A stretch of 64,000 nt of DNA from positions 67,818,054-67,882,053 of the forward strand of contig CM067081.1 in assembly GCA_034008185.1 (NCBI GenBank), read 5' to 3'. This document shows positions 13,801 to 28,562 of this stretch, piece by piece. The number at the start of each line of letters is the position of its first letter. Position 1 is the first letter of the stretch. The DNA comes from Gorsachius magnificus (taxonomy: Eukaryota > Chordata > Aves > Pelecaniformes > Ardeidae). The notes beneath the pieces were generated by a model that saw nothing but the letters and a program-made list of their open reading frames with translations, was not told the DNA's origin and made no database searches. The position numbers were made by a program, and so were the translations under genes.

Positions 13801-16800
13801 AACCGGTATTAAGGCTGACACAGTTAGTTGGTGACAATGGTTTGCTTCTATGACACACAGGCAGAGCAAGCACTGCAACAGAGTTTATTCCTCAGCCCAA
13901 TGACCAGTAAGGACAACACACCCAAGTAAGTTTAAACCCACAGCTTTGAATTCACAGTTATGCGCTGCAACTACTCAGTCACCAGAAGCCCAAAATACAC
14001 AAAACCTTGGTCAACCCTGTCCTCAGCGGTTTACAGAGCACATCAAACAGACAAACAGTGATAACTTATCCACACACACATCCATTTTTCAGAGCCCAAC
14101 AGAAGTGATATAATACACATCAGGTTTTTCTTGCAGATATAGCATGAACTAGTTTTATCACAAATTTTAAAATAAGTGAAGCTATGGTATCACATGCAGC
14201 CAGTGTCAATAAGTACCTATAGCCCAAGCTATACCTGCGTAGTATCTGCTCGTCTTTAAATAATCTCCTGAAAACCCTATGCAAATGCATGGCTTACAAA
14301 AGAAGAGCAGACTGGAGTCAGGGAATGCTTCTGATAATCATGTATAAAATAAAGTTGATTTCTGGATTACATCACACATTTTCACTGACTAAGAGTTCCT
14401 CACTGACATTTACAGTAAGCAGCTGCAAAACTTAAAGCATGTAAATAGACATGCCTATCCAAAGACTATTTGTTGGATAAAAAGATGGCTATTTTTACCT
14501 TTTAGGGTAGAACACAAGTTACATACAGTAGATGCACGCAAATCTGAGTGCCTGCTCAAGTCAATATTTTTAATGCTGTGGAATGGGTATGAATACACCA
14601 GGCATTTGGCTACCAAAAAAGACCAATGCTTCTTTATAAATACCACCCAAGAATGGAAAGCCATTCAGCTTCAGTTAACCCCTTACTCATTCCATATAGT
14701 TTCAATTTTACAAAGCAATACCACACAGCAGAGCTATTCTGTGCAAGAACTTGGTATTCCTGTGCAAGTAGTTAATGCTTTTGGTTGAAGATCTGGATTC
14801 CATCCCAGTTCTGCTGCAGGCTCCATCTGTGATGGTGCATAAGTCAGACAGCTAACTTCTGTAGTTGAACTGCCTCCCTCTCTAACACTTAATATTCAAA
14901 ATACAACTTCAGATTCCCCAGACAAAAGACTGCATTGGACTATTGCATTACAGTACTTGCTAACACAACTGCATGAGATGCTATAGAAACTGCATTTGAG
15001 GGCTAGCTACAAAAAGGCCCAGCAAAGCCAACCCAGCCTGACCAACATACTTTACACCAAAGGACTCTTGAACAGCAAGTGAAGATCAACATGCTCTTGG
15101 TCTGGGAAGCCTACTTAAGTAACAGCATGAGCACGGAGGAAACAAACAAACCAGGATTTACCAGCACAGAGCAGGAGAAGACAAAGCATCTGGTCCTTTT
15201 AACAAAAAGGTAAGGCAGACAAGCAGCTCCCAGTAACCATGACAGGAAATATCTTCTTGTTAGCACTGTATACTTCCAGCAGTACTGTCACATATGTAGA
15301 GAAAAGCTCCCAAAGGCTTTATTGTGGAAAGAACACCAATTCAGGCATGAAAAAGGTACAACAGCTGCAAAGCAACCTGGCAGAAAAAACGCTTCATGAC
15401 AGAAATTACTTCGATAGGAAAGACACCCTTCATGGGAAGCTGCCTGAGGTATACTGTACCAAAATAGAGGGGCAGAGGAACTCCAAGTGGTAAGAAGGCA
15501 GGCACATGGAACAGAAGCACAGGCTAACACAGACAAACCCAAGAACAGTTCCCACCAAGGCATAAGTTCATCTCTACATACTCCAGCACTGTTATATCCC
15601 TAATAACCATCACCTTGCTGCCAGCTATAGATTTAGAAGATCTGAAGAAAGACACTACCTTCCCACAAGATGAATTATTTGTGAATATGAATGTTAAAAA
15701 TCTTCAGCACAGGAAAGCATCTGTTCTGACTTTTGCACATCTTTTGAAATACTTGACTAGTGGCAGCTTCTACAAAAGAAACTACTTGTTTCTTATCTTC
15801 AGCTCTAAGCTGTTCTGAAATTAAAGTACTCCCATTGTAAATTCAGAAATGAAGCAGTGGATACACCTGCAAGTAAGAAAACAAATCCAAGTTTGCTATT
15901 CAGCCAAAGAAATTGCCTACAGAGATAAGCAAAAATATTACTCTTTAAAAGAAGTATCTACTTAGGTGACAACATTCTGGGTCACTGTTATGTGCTTATT
16001 TCCTGAGAGCTGTCATAGTCATTAATCAGAGCTTCTCTCCTTTGAAAGCCAGATATAATAGAACAGGTTTCTGTAGTAATATGTTCTTAGCACACATAGA
16101 TATTCCTCCAGAGAAAGACAGCAAACACTATTTAATAGCATAAAGTTGTTAGAAAAGTTCAAAGATAAGTATTATAACTAATTTTTAATATTTTTAATAT
16201 TAACTGAATTGCAAGTTAGTGTCTCTTACTTTTTTGAATTCCAACACACTCGATCTGCTCCAAAAGACAAAAACATTAAAAGGGGGGTTTTGAGCAGTGA
16301 TTTCCACACCTGTTTCAGTAACACTGTAGTTTCACAGCCGCTTGAATCCACCACAAGCCATCTAACTACTCGTTGCCCATCTTCCCCCACATGGTGCAAC
16401 CACACATGTTCACGTGCTCATGAACCCCTTTTGCAGAACAGATCAGGTCAGGCTAGAATGGACCTTGTGCAGCCATTAGCTCTGGCACAGAAGAGGTCCC
16501 TAATGGATTCATGCCACAGATATTTGCCTTGTCGCAAGAGATGGGGCAGCAATGAGAGAAAACAGGACAGAACGTACAGAGCTTGTGCAACCACATGGTA
16601 TTAGACACGCATTTCAAACAGGTGTACAAGATGCATGCTCTTGACAGAGATTTGAGGCTGCAGTCTCACAATGACTTGGACTACAGGCTCAGTTTTCCAA
16701 GGCTACTCTTACTAGCATTGCTCTATAGTGCAATCATCTAAGGACTCACCCAAAAGCAGTGAAGCCTCTGACAAAAAGAAACCACTCAACTTACAAAAAG

Positions 16801-19484
16801 ATCCAACCCAATTAGTGATCATTCCTTCTTCAACTCTATGCTTCCTGACCACCGCTTAATGCTCTCTGCTGGTTAGTCTCCTCCACTCTACTGTTGAGCC
16901 CTCTTAGTTCAAGTAACTATTCATCCAGCAAAGGTTTCCAGACCTAACAAGATATTTGCCTTTCATTTAGGTAGAAAGCAGTGAAGAAAGCCGATCTATG
17001 TAAAACAGTACTAAATCTTGTCCATTCTGCAATGCTTGAGCTCAGATAAACTGATTTAAACTTGTTTTTTCAAGGTGTTCTTTGACAGTGAACTTGTCTA
17101 CTTTCATTTATCCTTCCCTTTAATTCAGCTGAATCACCACTGTGATTGAAGCTTGTATTGTACAGCATCTCTTTCATGAGGTCCCTCTCTCCTTAGCAAA
17201 ATAAAGTCTAAAATACTATCAAGAAACCCACAGTTAATCATCTGCTGGCCACATCAAGCACACCCACACCCTACTCACCGCCAGTAACATTTATTCTCCA
17301 ACTGCTAATTAAATATTTTCCCTAAAATATTTCCTGTAAGTTTCTTGGTGCACATGTTGCACCTAGTTCTGTATAACTGCATACTGTCAACTGAAGAGGC
17401 TGTGTCACCATCTCTCAGTCTCCAATGCTTTCCCTGAGATCAAACATAGCTTGCTATTGCCTCCACTTAACCAGCAAACTGAAGTTCTGCTCATGGTGGG
17501 GCCATGAGTTCATTTTTACATGATGTCACCAGGTTCAGTCAACTCACCAGCTGCCTGCCAAACACCGCACTCAGAAGGCAGAAGCAGCAGATTACAACCC
17601 CTCTACAAGACAATACACAGTTACAGCAAGTGAAGCATGACCCCTTAACACAGATCTCTCCAGCTATATTCAAATCCAGCTATGGAGGAGACATACCAGA
17701 ATCACTGCGTTACCAAACTCTTTACAATTCCTACCGTAAAACTGCATTTCCCCTCCTAAATGGCACATTTATTCACTCTGATACACACACAAGCTGAAGG
17801 TAAGCAGACCTATTAGACTTTATTAAAAATACTGTCTTGAGATTATTCACAGCAGCTGTTTCCTCTTCAAGCTAGAGGAAAACAGATGGTAACATAACAA
17901 GAGCTAGATAATTTTTTTTAAATTACCTCTAAAAACATGACACTTGTGCATGATTTCTTCCACTCATGCATCTCCAAATGGGATAGTAAAAAAAAAACTG
18001 ATGCCAAATGTTATTTTGCTTGTAGAATATATAACAGCTTGACAGCATAATTAACATATTAAAAACAAGGGCAGAACAAAGAATAAATCAAATTGCACAG
18101 AAAAACTGCAGGTTGCACAGAACCCTAGATCACAAAGCTGTTGCTGTAGATTCCCCACAAAACCACTCAGAACATAAGTTTATCTCCTCTCTCAAACACC
18201 TATAAAGCCTGACAGCAGCAGATAGTGCAATTACAGGTGTGGAGAATAGGGGTGTACTCTTTTTAATATCCATTAACAACTTCAATCAAGATTCATGGGG
18301 TGGAAAATAGCAAGAAAAATATTTAAAGATGTATGAATTATCCCTGTGAAAGTAACAAGGGGATTTTATTTGTGTTGGTCTGTCATCAACTGCAGCCCAT
18401 CAACTGCATTTCATGCACATTCCATACACTTAAGAGTAGAATTGAAGAAACTATAAATACATCACTATAACATTTTAAACATAGGTTGAGGGAGATCACA
18501 TATTATTGAGCTACCACATATTGAAACAACTGTTTAAAAGTTTCCAAGCATTCCCATCAAAACAGCAGTATTTTTGGACAGACAGCAATGAATACTCAAT
18601 TGGTTGTTTCTTCTACAGGACCAATTTAGAGCAGAAGGAAAAATTTTGAACAGAATTGAAAGCTATGCTTCTGACCACCTACATTAAGGAAACACAAAGT
18701 TTAGGGTAAGTGAAGAGTTTATCTTTTTGTCTGATATGCTTAAGGCTGAAATGTGGTATGCAGTAGACCCCTGAACTACCAGCCCAGGTTTCAGGATCTA
18801 CTAATGTCTCACTAACATTGAGTGTAGTGAAAAAAACAATGCTACACTTCACCATTTTTCGGGGCAGACTCTTTCCTGGAAGTGACTACTCACTTTGGTA
18901 CATACACTGAAGATCTTACAATGTGCATCTTTTTTTCCAGGCAGAATAATTTATTTGTTTTAAAAACCAATGAAGTAGTCTCTGCCAATCCAAACACCTT
19001 TCCAAACCCCACTGAAGATCCACTGATAAATATTCCCACTTCTATTCTCCTACTCCATTCACGCACCAGCTACGAGCTATTCCATCAACATTTCTAAATA
19101 ACCAGAGCAGTTAAGACACCAGCTTTACAGCAACAGCAAAATTGATCCAAAAGAAAACCCACTTACGTGTATCTGTTCACACGCACCCCCCAAAAAAACC
19201 AACAAAAAAAACCCCCAACCAAAACACAAATCTCACACACAAATTGTGCCAGATGGCTAGCACATTTAGAAAGAGAGATGGTCCTGAACTCATCTCTGGA
19301 TAAAAACTCAACCATATCGTTGACATCATAACCCAAGCTATGGTCCCCAGGATTCTTCCACCTACAATGTTTAACTGTAGTAATCTGTAGCCAATGTGCC
19401 TCAAAACTGCAGAGCCTGTGGTCAGTAAAGTATATATACACACTGAAATACTGTTCTCCATAATACACAGCAAACATATATAGC

Positions 19485-19600
19485 ATGTAATAATAAAATA
19501 TACTACATATATATCATAATTACCTGTATAATATATATTGCAATAATTATGTAATTATAATACATCATGTATCTTTTAGATTGTATACCCATATATTATA
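19485..19600. repeat. AT-rich low-complexity segment
   Basis: Short TATA/ATTA words recur with little G or C. The segment is easily melted and is low-complexity sequence, not a defined repeat. Confidence 0.7.
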
Positions 19601-21452
19601 CAGAGATGTATGAAAAACCCACACAACTTTCAAGCAGTTTTTAATTTTGAAGCTCTGTTCAGCTGACATTTTAAAAACTTTAATTTCATTTCTGACAGTA
19701 CTTATTCTGCTGGGTTTTGATACAGCTTTAGCTGAGTTACAGGATCGAGGCGTTTTTCTTCTACAAGGATAACCAAATATCATATGATGCTAATCTTTAG
19801 CTAGATCATAAGTATATCTAAAGTGTCTGGAATAGTGAAATTGTTTGGAGTATTAAAACCCAAGCAGTGAAAAGAACAATTACAGAAACAAAGATGTTTC
19901 CTTCCACTCCATTTTGTCTTTCTGACCTCCATTCAAAGGGTAGAAGATTGGATTTTGCAACTTGACCGCTGCATTATTCAGTGGATTTGTGATCTCAAGC
20001 AAGACAGTTTAGTCTCAGACATGCTCATGTACTCTCTAGCTGTGACTGTATGAATCAACTTCCTCTATTTATGGAAAGTGGGTATTAAATTAACTCTTGC
20101 CTTGGCATTTATCATCTACAAGCTTCATTCTCAAATTCACGGGATATCCTCTGTCCAGCACAGCCTACCATTCCAACTAAGTTGTGTAACTCCCGCTGGT
20201 ATGGCTAACCAAAGTTGACACATGTCCACATTGCAGAGGAAAAAAATACCAAACCACAAATCGTTATTCTCCTGCGAATCATAAACTCAAGTGGTGTTGA
20301 GACTGCCATTCCCCATTATCAGACCCATACTCAAACCTGTTTAAATGGTACCGCTGCCATTAGTTTGCTCCCTTTTGTAAAGGCAAAGTAGATGTAAACA
20401 CATGTATCCAAAATTTGTCTTTTAGATTAGAAGCTGTATTTCTAATCTTAAGCACAGACCCTGCCTTGTTTTCTTCAGGAATCAGAGGTAATAAATTCTG
20501 TCAGTCAAGCTTACATTCAAAAGCAAAGAGATGGAGCACATGTACAGCTGATAACCACAAAATAACCTAAAATAAATCTCCAAGGAATTCAGTTACATCA
20601 CTGAGATTTAACCAGTTACAGTGTACTTGCAGGAACGAGAAGGACACCCATTTAACAACAAGCTTCCTTCCTCATCCCTTTGCTCCCCTGACAGATCTCC
20701 ATTAAAAAATGCTTTATGTCAATCACCTATATCATGTGGGTTATCTAAAATAAAGCTGTCTCACTTGTTATCATTAAGAAGTGCAAATTACCAACAGCTC
20801 ACACCCGGCGGAAGATGTCTACTGAAGAGATAGTACAGCCCCTTGGTCTTCCCAGCAGGGAGGAAAAAGCCACTTAACCAGATAAGCATGTCCTTTCAAT
20901 TTCTCTCCACTTCCACCTCCTTGCTGTACCCTTCAGCTCAAAGGAGTACCTAATCTGACCTAGAGAGTGCCAGAATCAACACTGCACTTAAGTAAAAGCC
21001 CCGTACTAACAGTAAAGCCACTCTATAAAGGAGCATTCAATAACGTATTGTACATTTCTCATGAGCTCTCTCTGCTTCTCGGTTTAGGGAGATCCTCTAC
21101 CACTTGCTTTACGTGGCAGTTGAGAAAACCTTTCCTCCCGCCCACTGTGCAACTGCTGTCTCCTTACATCTTTGCTTAACTTGATTCCCTGTCATGTCCC
21201 TGCTCTTACACAAGCAAGATACCCTTAAACATACAGGAATGCTTGCTGTCCTGCAGCAAGGAATTACTAAGCTTGCAGAACAGACTTTATCTGTATCTTA
21301 AGTGAGGATAAAAATCTGAGCAATTTGCTTATGCAGAACAAGCCTCAGTTACATTTAATAGTATTCTCTAGTATTTCTAAAGTGACTCTTCCATGTATGC
21401 GTTCAGACTACAATTCAAAGTATTTTGCCTGAGTTATCATTCACCTTTCTGG

Positions 21453-21463
21453 AAAAAAAAAAG

Positions 21464-21494
<31 letters not shown>
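21453..21494. repeat. Long poly-A tract (A10-G-A31)
   Basis: The longest homopolymer in the window, interrupted by one G. It may be a retrotransposon tail but no LINE or retrogene body is recognisable upstream. Confidence 0.9.
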
Positions 21495-21497
<3 letters not shown>

Positions 21498-22499
21498 AGA
21501 TTAACACCGGTAATTTTTTTCTAGCTCTTTTAACCAGGTAGCATTAAAGGGGAAGACTGAGGCACCACATGTCTATCTATAAAGCACTGGTCATTACTCT
21601 CCCTTATGTGGAAGCAGCACGTTGCAAGTACTGCTGTTACAAGACATACCACTGTTTTTCAAAGCAGGAGGCAACTCAAATGCATACAGAATTCTTTCAT
21701 CTCAAGTCCACATCTGCAGGGAGAACCACTGGCTGAGCTCAGAACCTGATATTTTCACACAACCCTTCTGCCATTGCAAAAACTCCTTCAATACAGCTCC
21801 CACAGAAATAGCACAGAGAAGTCTAAAAAATCATTCTGGGTAAGAGGGGGAAGAAAAGAGACAGGAAACAAAGAAACATTACGCTAATAGTTCTCTTCTG
21901 CTAATCAACAGAATGGTGCTGACATGATGTAAGGGCAGGCTTGCCACAGCCCAGAGAGAAGTAAGAACATGCACCAGAAACTTCACAAAAATCGGACATG
22001 GTTTTCAAACCACAGAAAAAGGGAAGAAGAATAAATCACTAAAAAATGTCATAGAATGAGAGCAAGATATTAGCCAAAGTACATGGATGAATAAAGGGAC
22101 AAAACACAGCTGCAAAAGGTTAAAGAGGCTTCAAGTGCATTGATTTTCTTTCTGTCCCAACAGTCCAATTAGCAATCATTGTTACATATTGTAGCAATAG
22201 CTACCTAATACCTAGGGCCTCCCACACACTCCTCCTTATCCACAAAGAGCTGTGGAAGTACTCGCCTTCCAATGTAAGTCACAGTGACCTCAAGAATCAC
22301 AACGGGGCGGGGGGGGTTGGCTCCCCTAGCATACAGGATGCATTTTATTGCCCCAGTTAGTGTTACAAAATACACAGCCCTATTTTCTGTTATTGCATCT
22401 GCACTTCCTCTTTTCACCCTTCAGGATTCCCACCATGGCTACCCCAGAATAAAGGAACTGCAGAAGATTTTACAAGACAGAGGATAGCCCAGACAAGAC

Positions 22500-23050
22500 C
22501 TTACCAAAACATGGGTGGTGCCAGGGCCCTGAGCACAACCTCTCCCCCACCCCTCAGGGGTCTGAACACCTCGGCTCAAGGCGAGCCGTGACATGGTGCA
22601 GCTGTGTAAGCTCAGATCAGGCTGCTGGGAAGAGCGCTGTGTGAGAAAGCACTGGAGGAAGCCTCGCTGGGCACCTTGCTCCACTTGGGAGCTGCATTCC
22701 AGTTCAGACACTCATCCTTGGACCTTGCCAGAGCTACGTAGCAGGCTTGTCTGGTCTTGCCTTATCGATCCTTACCCTGAACTGCTGACTTAGTTTCTTC
22801 TTGTTACCTTGGACCTACCCATCACTACAGACTTGTCTGATCACCGGGCTCTTGGGTGACCCTGGCTGACATCATGGACCTGCTCTACTCTTCTTGTTTG
22901 GCTGCTACAGGACTTAGCACTTTGTTGGAGAGATCAATGCCCTGCCTGCTTTGCTGTCACACCCAGCTTCCAGCTTGCTTTTCTTTACCAAGCAATCCAC
23001 TTTGTGCTCCATGACAAGCGACATAGGATGGCTCCACGGCTTAACAGAGC
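22500..23050. mobile_element. Possible degraded LTR-like repeat (tentative)
   Basis: This stretch differs from its surroundings: it is richer in G+C, with recurring words such as ccttggacct, ttggacctacc, gtctgatcacc and ctggctgacatc, and no coding frame. The look recalls solo LTRs of avian endogenous retroviruses, but I see no clear terminal TG...CA, no primer-binding site and no target duplication. It could equally be unique sequence. Confidence 0.25.
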
Positions 23051-23795
23051 CACATTAAATTCATCTTTTGTTCATTCAGTTCTCTCTAAATATTAGTAAA
23101 ACACACCCCTACACGAGCAGGGCACTGGGAGTTCCGTTACTAAGGTCACAAGGACCACTGGAATATTTAAGTAATCATTGCTATCCAGAACAGGGCAACA
23201 CTTGTCAAGGCTAAGCAAAAGGTTATATTTGAAACACAAGTGATCAGCAGCTCTTCACAAAGGTAAACAGCTAGAATACAAAATGGGATTTATTATTAAG
23301 GCTATAGCAGACTTCTCTACATTGTTTAGACTCCAAGCAACTAGAACAGAAGTTGTAGTATACGTTGTACGCTTGCACAAAACAATGCTCTAGACTAGGG
23401 CAGAGACCTTTACACGGTACTGCAATGCTAAAAATTCCATTACTGTCAGCTTACAGAAAGGCAAAAACTGGTGTTAAACCCTGCAGAAGAACAGGAAGAC
23501 TCTGAACAAGCTCTGCTGGGGAGGGGTAAGGGGAGGAGGGTTGCACAGGGGGAAGAAAAGGGAAAGCAACAATTTAGTACCAGTTTCTTAATAATAGCTT
23601 CCTCCTTAGTTTCTCTTCTCCAGACCCAAATAGCCACTAAAGCTGTTTTCTGCTGAACTCTTTCTACTCCCCTCAAATGTTTCAGCTAAAACAGCTAATA
23701 TTGACTCAGGAGAAGTCAACTTGTCCTGCAGATGTCCAGATGTCAAAACTAAGTATTAGGCAGTCCTTGGCTTTAGAATAGGAACTTAAGCAATT

Positions 23796-23815
23796 AAAAA
23801 AAAAAAAAAAAAAAA
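23796..23815. repeat. Poly-A run
   Basis: About 20 A in RASA3 intron 1; no adjacent retrotransposed body seen. Confidence 0.85.
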
Positions 23816-25884
23816 TCCCCAGAAATCCTAGAAAATAGAAATCACTATCTTTTCCAATCCTGTGAGAGCTATTTGCTCTAGTATTGCATTTCATTTCCCC
23901 AGCACTGGATATGCCAGGCAGGACTTACACTGCAAAACCCTACCCTGTCCAGGAGGACGCAGAAGGCATTTGACTTGAAGTGCAGATTGACAACAACAGG
24001 ATCTTGAAAGGAAGGAAACAAGACTTGACTAGGCAGAGAAACAGAATCCTTCTTGTCCTCCCCTCTCCCTTACCCTAGCAGGTCTCTCTCACCACCCTGG
24101 GCACTGCTTAACCAAAGCCATCTCTACATACAGCTGGGAGAGTTGCCTGTCAGGCACCTGCCCTGTACACCTCCGCAGGGGGAAGGTACATCATGAATGA
24201 AGCAAGCAGGAAGGAGGACTGCCACAGTGGAATAAGAGGGCCCAAATGTGCTATTCATATCTCAGATCCTTGCTGTTTGCACAAAATTGCCTTCCTGAAA
24301 AACCTAGAATTGGACTCAGTTGGCACCATGGCAGGTAGATCCTACCCTGTCCCCCACTTAAGAGAGTCACCCCTGCCTCAGAAAAGGCTGGAAGACAACG
24401 CAAAGAATTCTACTGTATGATAAGGAATATAGTGGAAGAGCCCATCAACAGTGCTAGAGTGCGTTTTGAACTGAACATATGTGCAGGAAGCCACATATTC
24501 CACTATAGGAATAGAATATGGAATAACTGCTCATTACACCAAGTACCACCCATCCCATGGACTGAAAGCAGCACAGTGTTTTCCTTTTATAAGTAACTAT
24601 ATATTCCTGTAGTGGAAGGAATTTTGTGCTCACAAAAGGATCAGATCAAGGTTACAATGGACAACCCTCATGATGGTAACCCTCAATTTCAAGTGTTTGA
24701 CTCTGGAAGCTCACTGGTGCTGAGTGGAAGCAGGGGTGGACAATGCAAGCCTTCTAGACACTGGTTTCAGCTGCCAGGAATGGAAATGAAGATGTGTATC
24801 TGATACCACAAAAATCACAGTGAGACAAGTATCCAGGCTGTCTTACAGGCAGAACAGCAGCTATGTGTTTTAGTAACTTCCCTCAATCAGGCTGTCTTTC
24901 AAATAATTAGTATAAAAATCTCATTTATCATTAAGGTTAATTAGGCAATTAATGAACTCAAAAAAATTACACTTGAGGAGACTGTAAAATAAACAAGTGT
25001 GCCAGGTCAAACTTACTGTCTGGTGTCTTGAAGGTTTGGGGTTGAACCACCCAATGTGGATTCTTACAAGAGTACAAATCAACAGCAATATGATTACACT
25101 GCCTATGGCTAAGCAGTAACTGTTGATATGATTCTGAAGCCTGGACATAACTAACGACCTTTTACAGGCACCACTAATACCACAGGTAGCAGCATCCTCT
25201 TCAGTTAGTTTTAATTTACAAAAGCCTCAACCTCTTCCTCTTTCTCCCCCAGCAGCTCTCAATCACAGCCCTACAACAGAATTTACATTACCGCCCCATC
25301 AACAGCCAAGAAACTGCTCCATTCCTCAAAGAAATACTTAAGCATACCCTTGAAAATAAGCTATTTTGTTCCAAGAATTGTACTTTAGTATCTGTTTAAA
25401 AAAAATTTAAAATCCTGATCAACATAAAGCCAACCCATTGGCTCAAAATGATGTTTTGAAGCTTTATATTGTCATCACCTTCATCCTATGCTGGCCTATT
25501 TTAGTGTTAATCTCATGCTCTCCAAAGAAAGCTATCGCTCAACAAACAGAAAACACTGCAAAGCAAAAAAATGTAGCACGCAGTGGTTGGGCTGTGGCTC
25601 ATCCTTCCCACACCCTGCTCCCCCTGCAGCTATGAAGGCCCAGCAGTCCAGCACAGCTGGTTTCAGGTGTACCACAGGGGACAGAGAAGCAACAAACACC
25701 TTGTCAGGGGGTACTGGCCAACACAAACTGACTGGTTCTCCTCTTAAAGGATGTCTGCAGCAGGTGGGCTGCAGGGACCCCACATGCTTTCACCACAAGA
25801 CATTCTCTTCTCCCTGATATGGCCAGCCTCATTCACTGTACAAATTCTAACTTTGGGGAAAAACTGTTTAGAGGGTAAGACACA

Positions 25885-25904
25885 AAAAAAAAAAAAAAAA
25901 AAAA
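25885..25904. repeat. Poly-A run
   Basis: About 20 A in RASA3 intron 1 with nothing recognisable beside it. Confidence 0.8.
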
Positions 25905-28541
25905 GTGCCTCTATGTCCAAAATTACGACAAAATGAAATATCAAATAAATACATGACACCTGCACTGGACCAAAACGCTCCATTGTGCTTAGCTTCTGTC
26001 CAAGCCCAACCTGCCCTAAAGACAAATATCCCCAATTCTGTTCCCCACAGCTTGATATCCTAGAAGATATATACACTGCAAAATACATTAGCATTTTCAT
26101 CATGACACCAGAGACCTCCAAATGCTTTACTTAGGATACAACAAAAGCAGATACATCGCCACCACTGCTCCTTCCAAAAGCACAAAGGGAACAAACTCCC
26201 ACCTTTAAAGAACAGCTACAAGGTCCTGCCTTGCGATATGGGCTCCATACTCTGAAAAGAGTGTGTGGAAAACTCCTGTCTCCATCTCACATGGGGAAGT
26301 TCTGGGGAGGAACAAGGGATCAGACCTAGCCCAGTACCCAGTATTTCCTCCAGGCAAGTCACCTCAAGTAGTGAGTTTTTCGGATCACATTCTGAATCAC
26401 TTAGTTAACCCCACAAAGTACAAGAGGAGTTTTGGTGTATCTGCAGCCTAGCACTAATTCAGACATGTTAGCTTTTATTTGCTTCTAAGCCCTTCATGCA
26501 TGACCCCATTTTATTCTGCCATTGTGCATGTTCTGTTAAGCACAGTATTTGCTCCTACATGGTTCCCAATGCAGTGTGCGTGGTTACTGCTGAAGCAGGG
26601 ACCCCACCTTACAAGCATTTGGTACTTCTGGTTACTGCCAAAACCAGCCACCATACAAAGAAAAGAAAAAAAAGACCAAAAAAAAAAGACATGGAGTTTG
26701 ACGTGGTACAACTATACCTGAGTAAGATTTCATGGGACTAGGAGAAAAATACACTTTTGTTTCCAGAGATTCACTTTGCACAAGAAAGTAACACCCATAT
26801 TCAAGAACAGGAAGTACAAGTTACCTGCGGGACTAGATTACCAACTCCCATTACCAGAAACAGGGCATCAGCATACCAAAAATTTGCAGGTGTTATCAGG
26901 GAACTCTAATAATGACAATATATACAACATTTCCCACTAGACCATTACCAAGATCGGTTACATTTAATACTGGAGCTGACTTTAAAAGTCATTCAGTTAG
27001 TATTTCTTTACTTTCAAACCCACAACTTTCTGGAACACTGTCACAGAAGCAGGTGTCAAAACACACTAATTATCAGCCTGTTAGAGCTTCACTTTTACTG
27101 AAGTTATTTTGCTCTATCACAACATCCCAAATTCCCCCAGGCACTTTTTATTCCCTGTCAGAAACTTCTGCCTCTCTACTCAAAACCAGACAGTTGGGAG
27201 TATTGGTCTGAATAAAAATTAGCTTTCTTTTTTTTCCTCTCCCTCTCAGGCAATTTTGCATAGTAGGCCTAAAAAATAAAAAGCCACGGGGGATTAGGAA
27301 GAGAATAAGTATACCACTTACACTATCTTGAAATCTAGTTCCTTCCACTCCTAACATACAACACCAATTTCCTGAAGTTCACTGCAGGCACCGCCCCAGA
27401 GCGTAAAGAGGCTGGGTCTATACTTCAGTATGAGAGGGAAGAGGCATAAACAGTTCCCCTAGCTTTAGTCAGAGGTGAATTTATCACCACTGACCACAAC
27501 CTCCTTTCTCCATCATCATCTCTGAAGCACTAACAGTACAAGTCTATTCTGCAGCAGCTAGCCAGAGCTCCTGTTTTAAAGCACTGTACACTGTTAGTGG
27601 GAACTCTGGTGTTTGCACTGGTCAAGCAAAATCACGCAAGGGCTGCTGGCTGACAGCATGCAGCAAAATTAACTACACTGAACAATCTACAAACACAGGG
27701 TCAAACTAATATTTACAGAAATAAAAGTGGTGTTAGTAAACTCCTACCCTACATTTGGGGCAAAAGATGATAACAGCACAAATGTAGTTTTTTGGGTACC
27801 TGAATAACTTGACATTTGAGTATTATGCAACATCAACCAAGGTCCCAAACATCAAATACCTACACCTCAAAATGCAACTCCAAACTTCCAAAGAGAACGT
27901 TTGCAGCTGAAGGGTCCCTTCTGCTTATCTACTGGAGAATACTTTACATAACAGTCAGAACTTAACCATTATGTTCATGGAGGCAAAATGCAACTCCTCC
28001 TGACCTCATGAAGTGAACTAGGTTAATGTCCAAGTGCTGCAGGGAAGCATGGTCTGAAGGAGGTCTCTAGGACCAGACTTGATCTAGGCTACTAAGAATT
28101 TGCATAGATCAAGACAAGGACCTTACTGACAGTCAGTGCAGGTGCAAGTTTTCTAGGACCTTTACTGCTTCCCTGAAACAGAGCGCAATATGGCCTTAAA
28201 GTAACAGTCATTACCTAAAAAGGAAAACAACTTTGGTTTTACCCAATTCTCAGCCACACTGAGCAGTATTATTACTTTTATATAACTGCAGAGGACCCAA
28301 GAACCTTGGGGTCAGGGGGAAGGTGCGCTACCTTATAGTGCACCCACATGATCTGCTGAAAGCCAGATTTTGGACAACTGCTGAAGTTTCACAATTCTGC
28401 CACTATTTTTGCATACCTTGTGGGAAACAAGTAGCACTTCCTCTGGTTTCCTTATAATACCTGCAATAAATATAATGTGCAACTACCCGTATGTACAATC
28501 TTTTTAATGTAATCAATTATACAGCTTCTGTTAAGGACATC

Positions 28542-28562
28542 GGGGGGGGGGGGGAGGGGGGG
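28542..28562 (+). repeat. Poly-G tract (G13-A-G7)
   Basis: An isolated G-quadruplex-prone run in AT-rich intron, on the strand opposite to RASA3 RNA. It resembles the poly-G tract at 38520. Confidence 0.85.
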
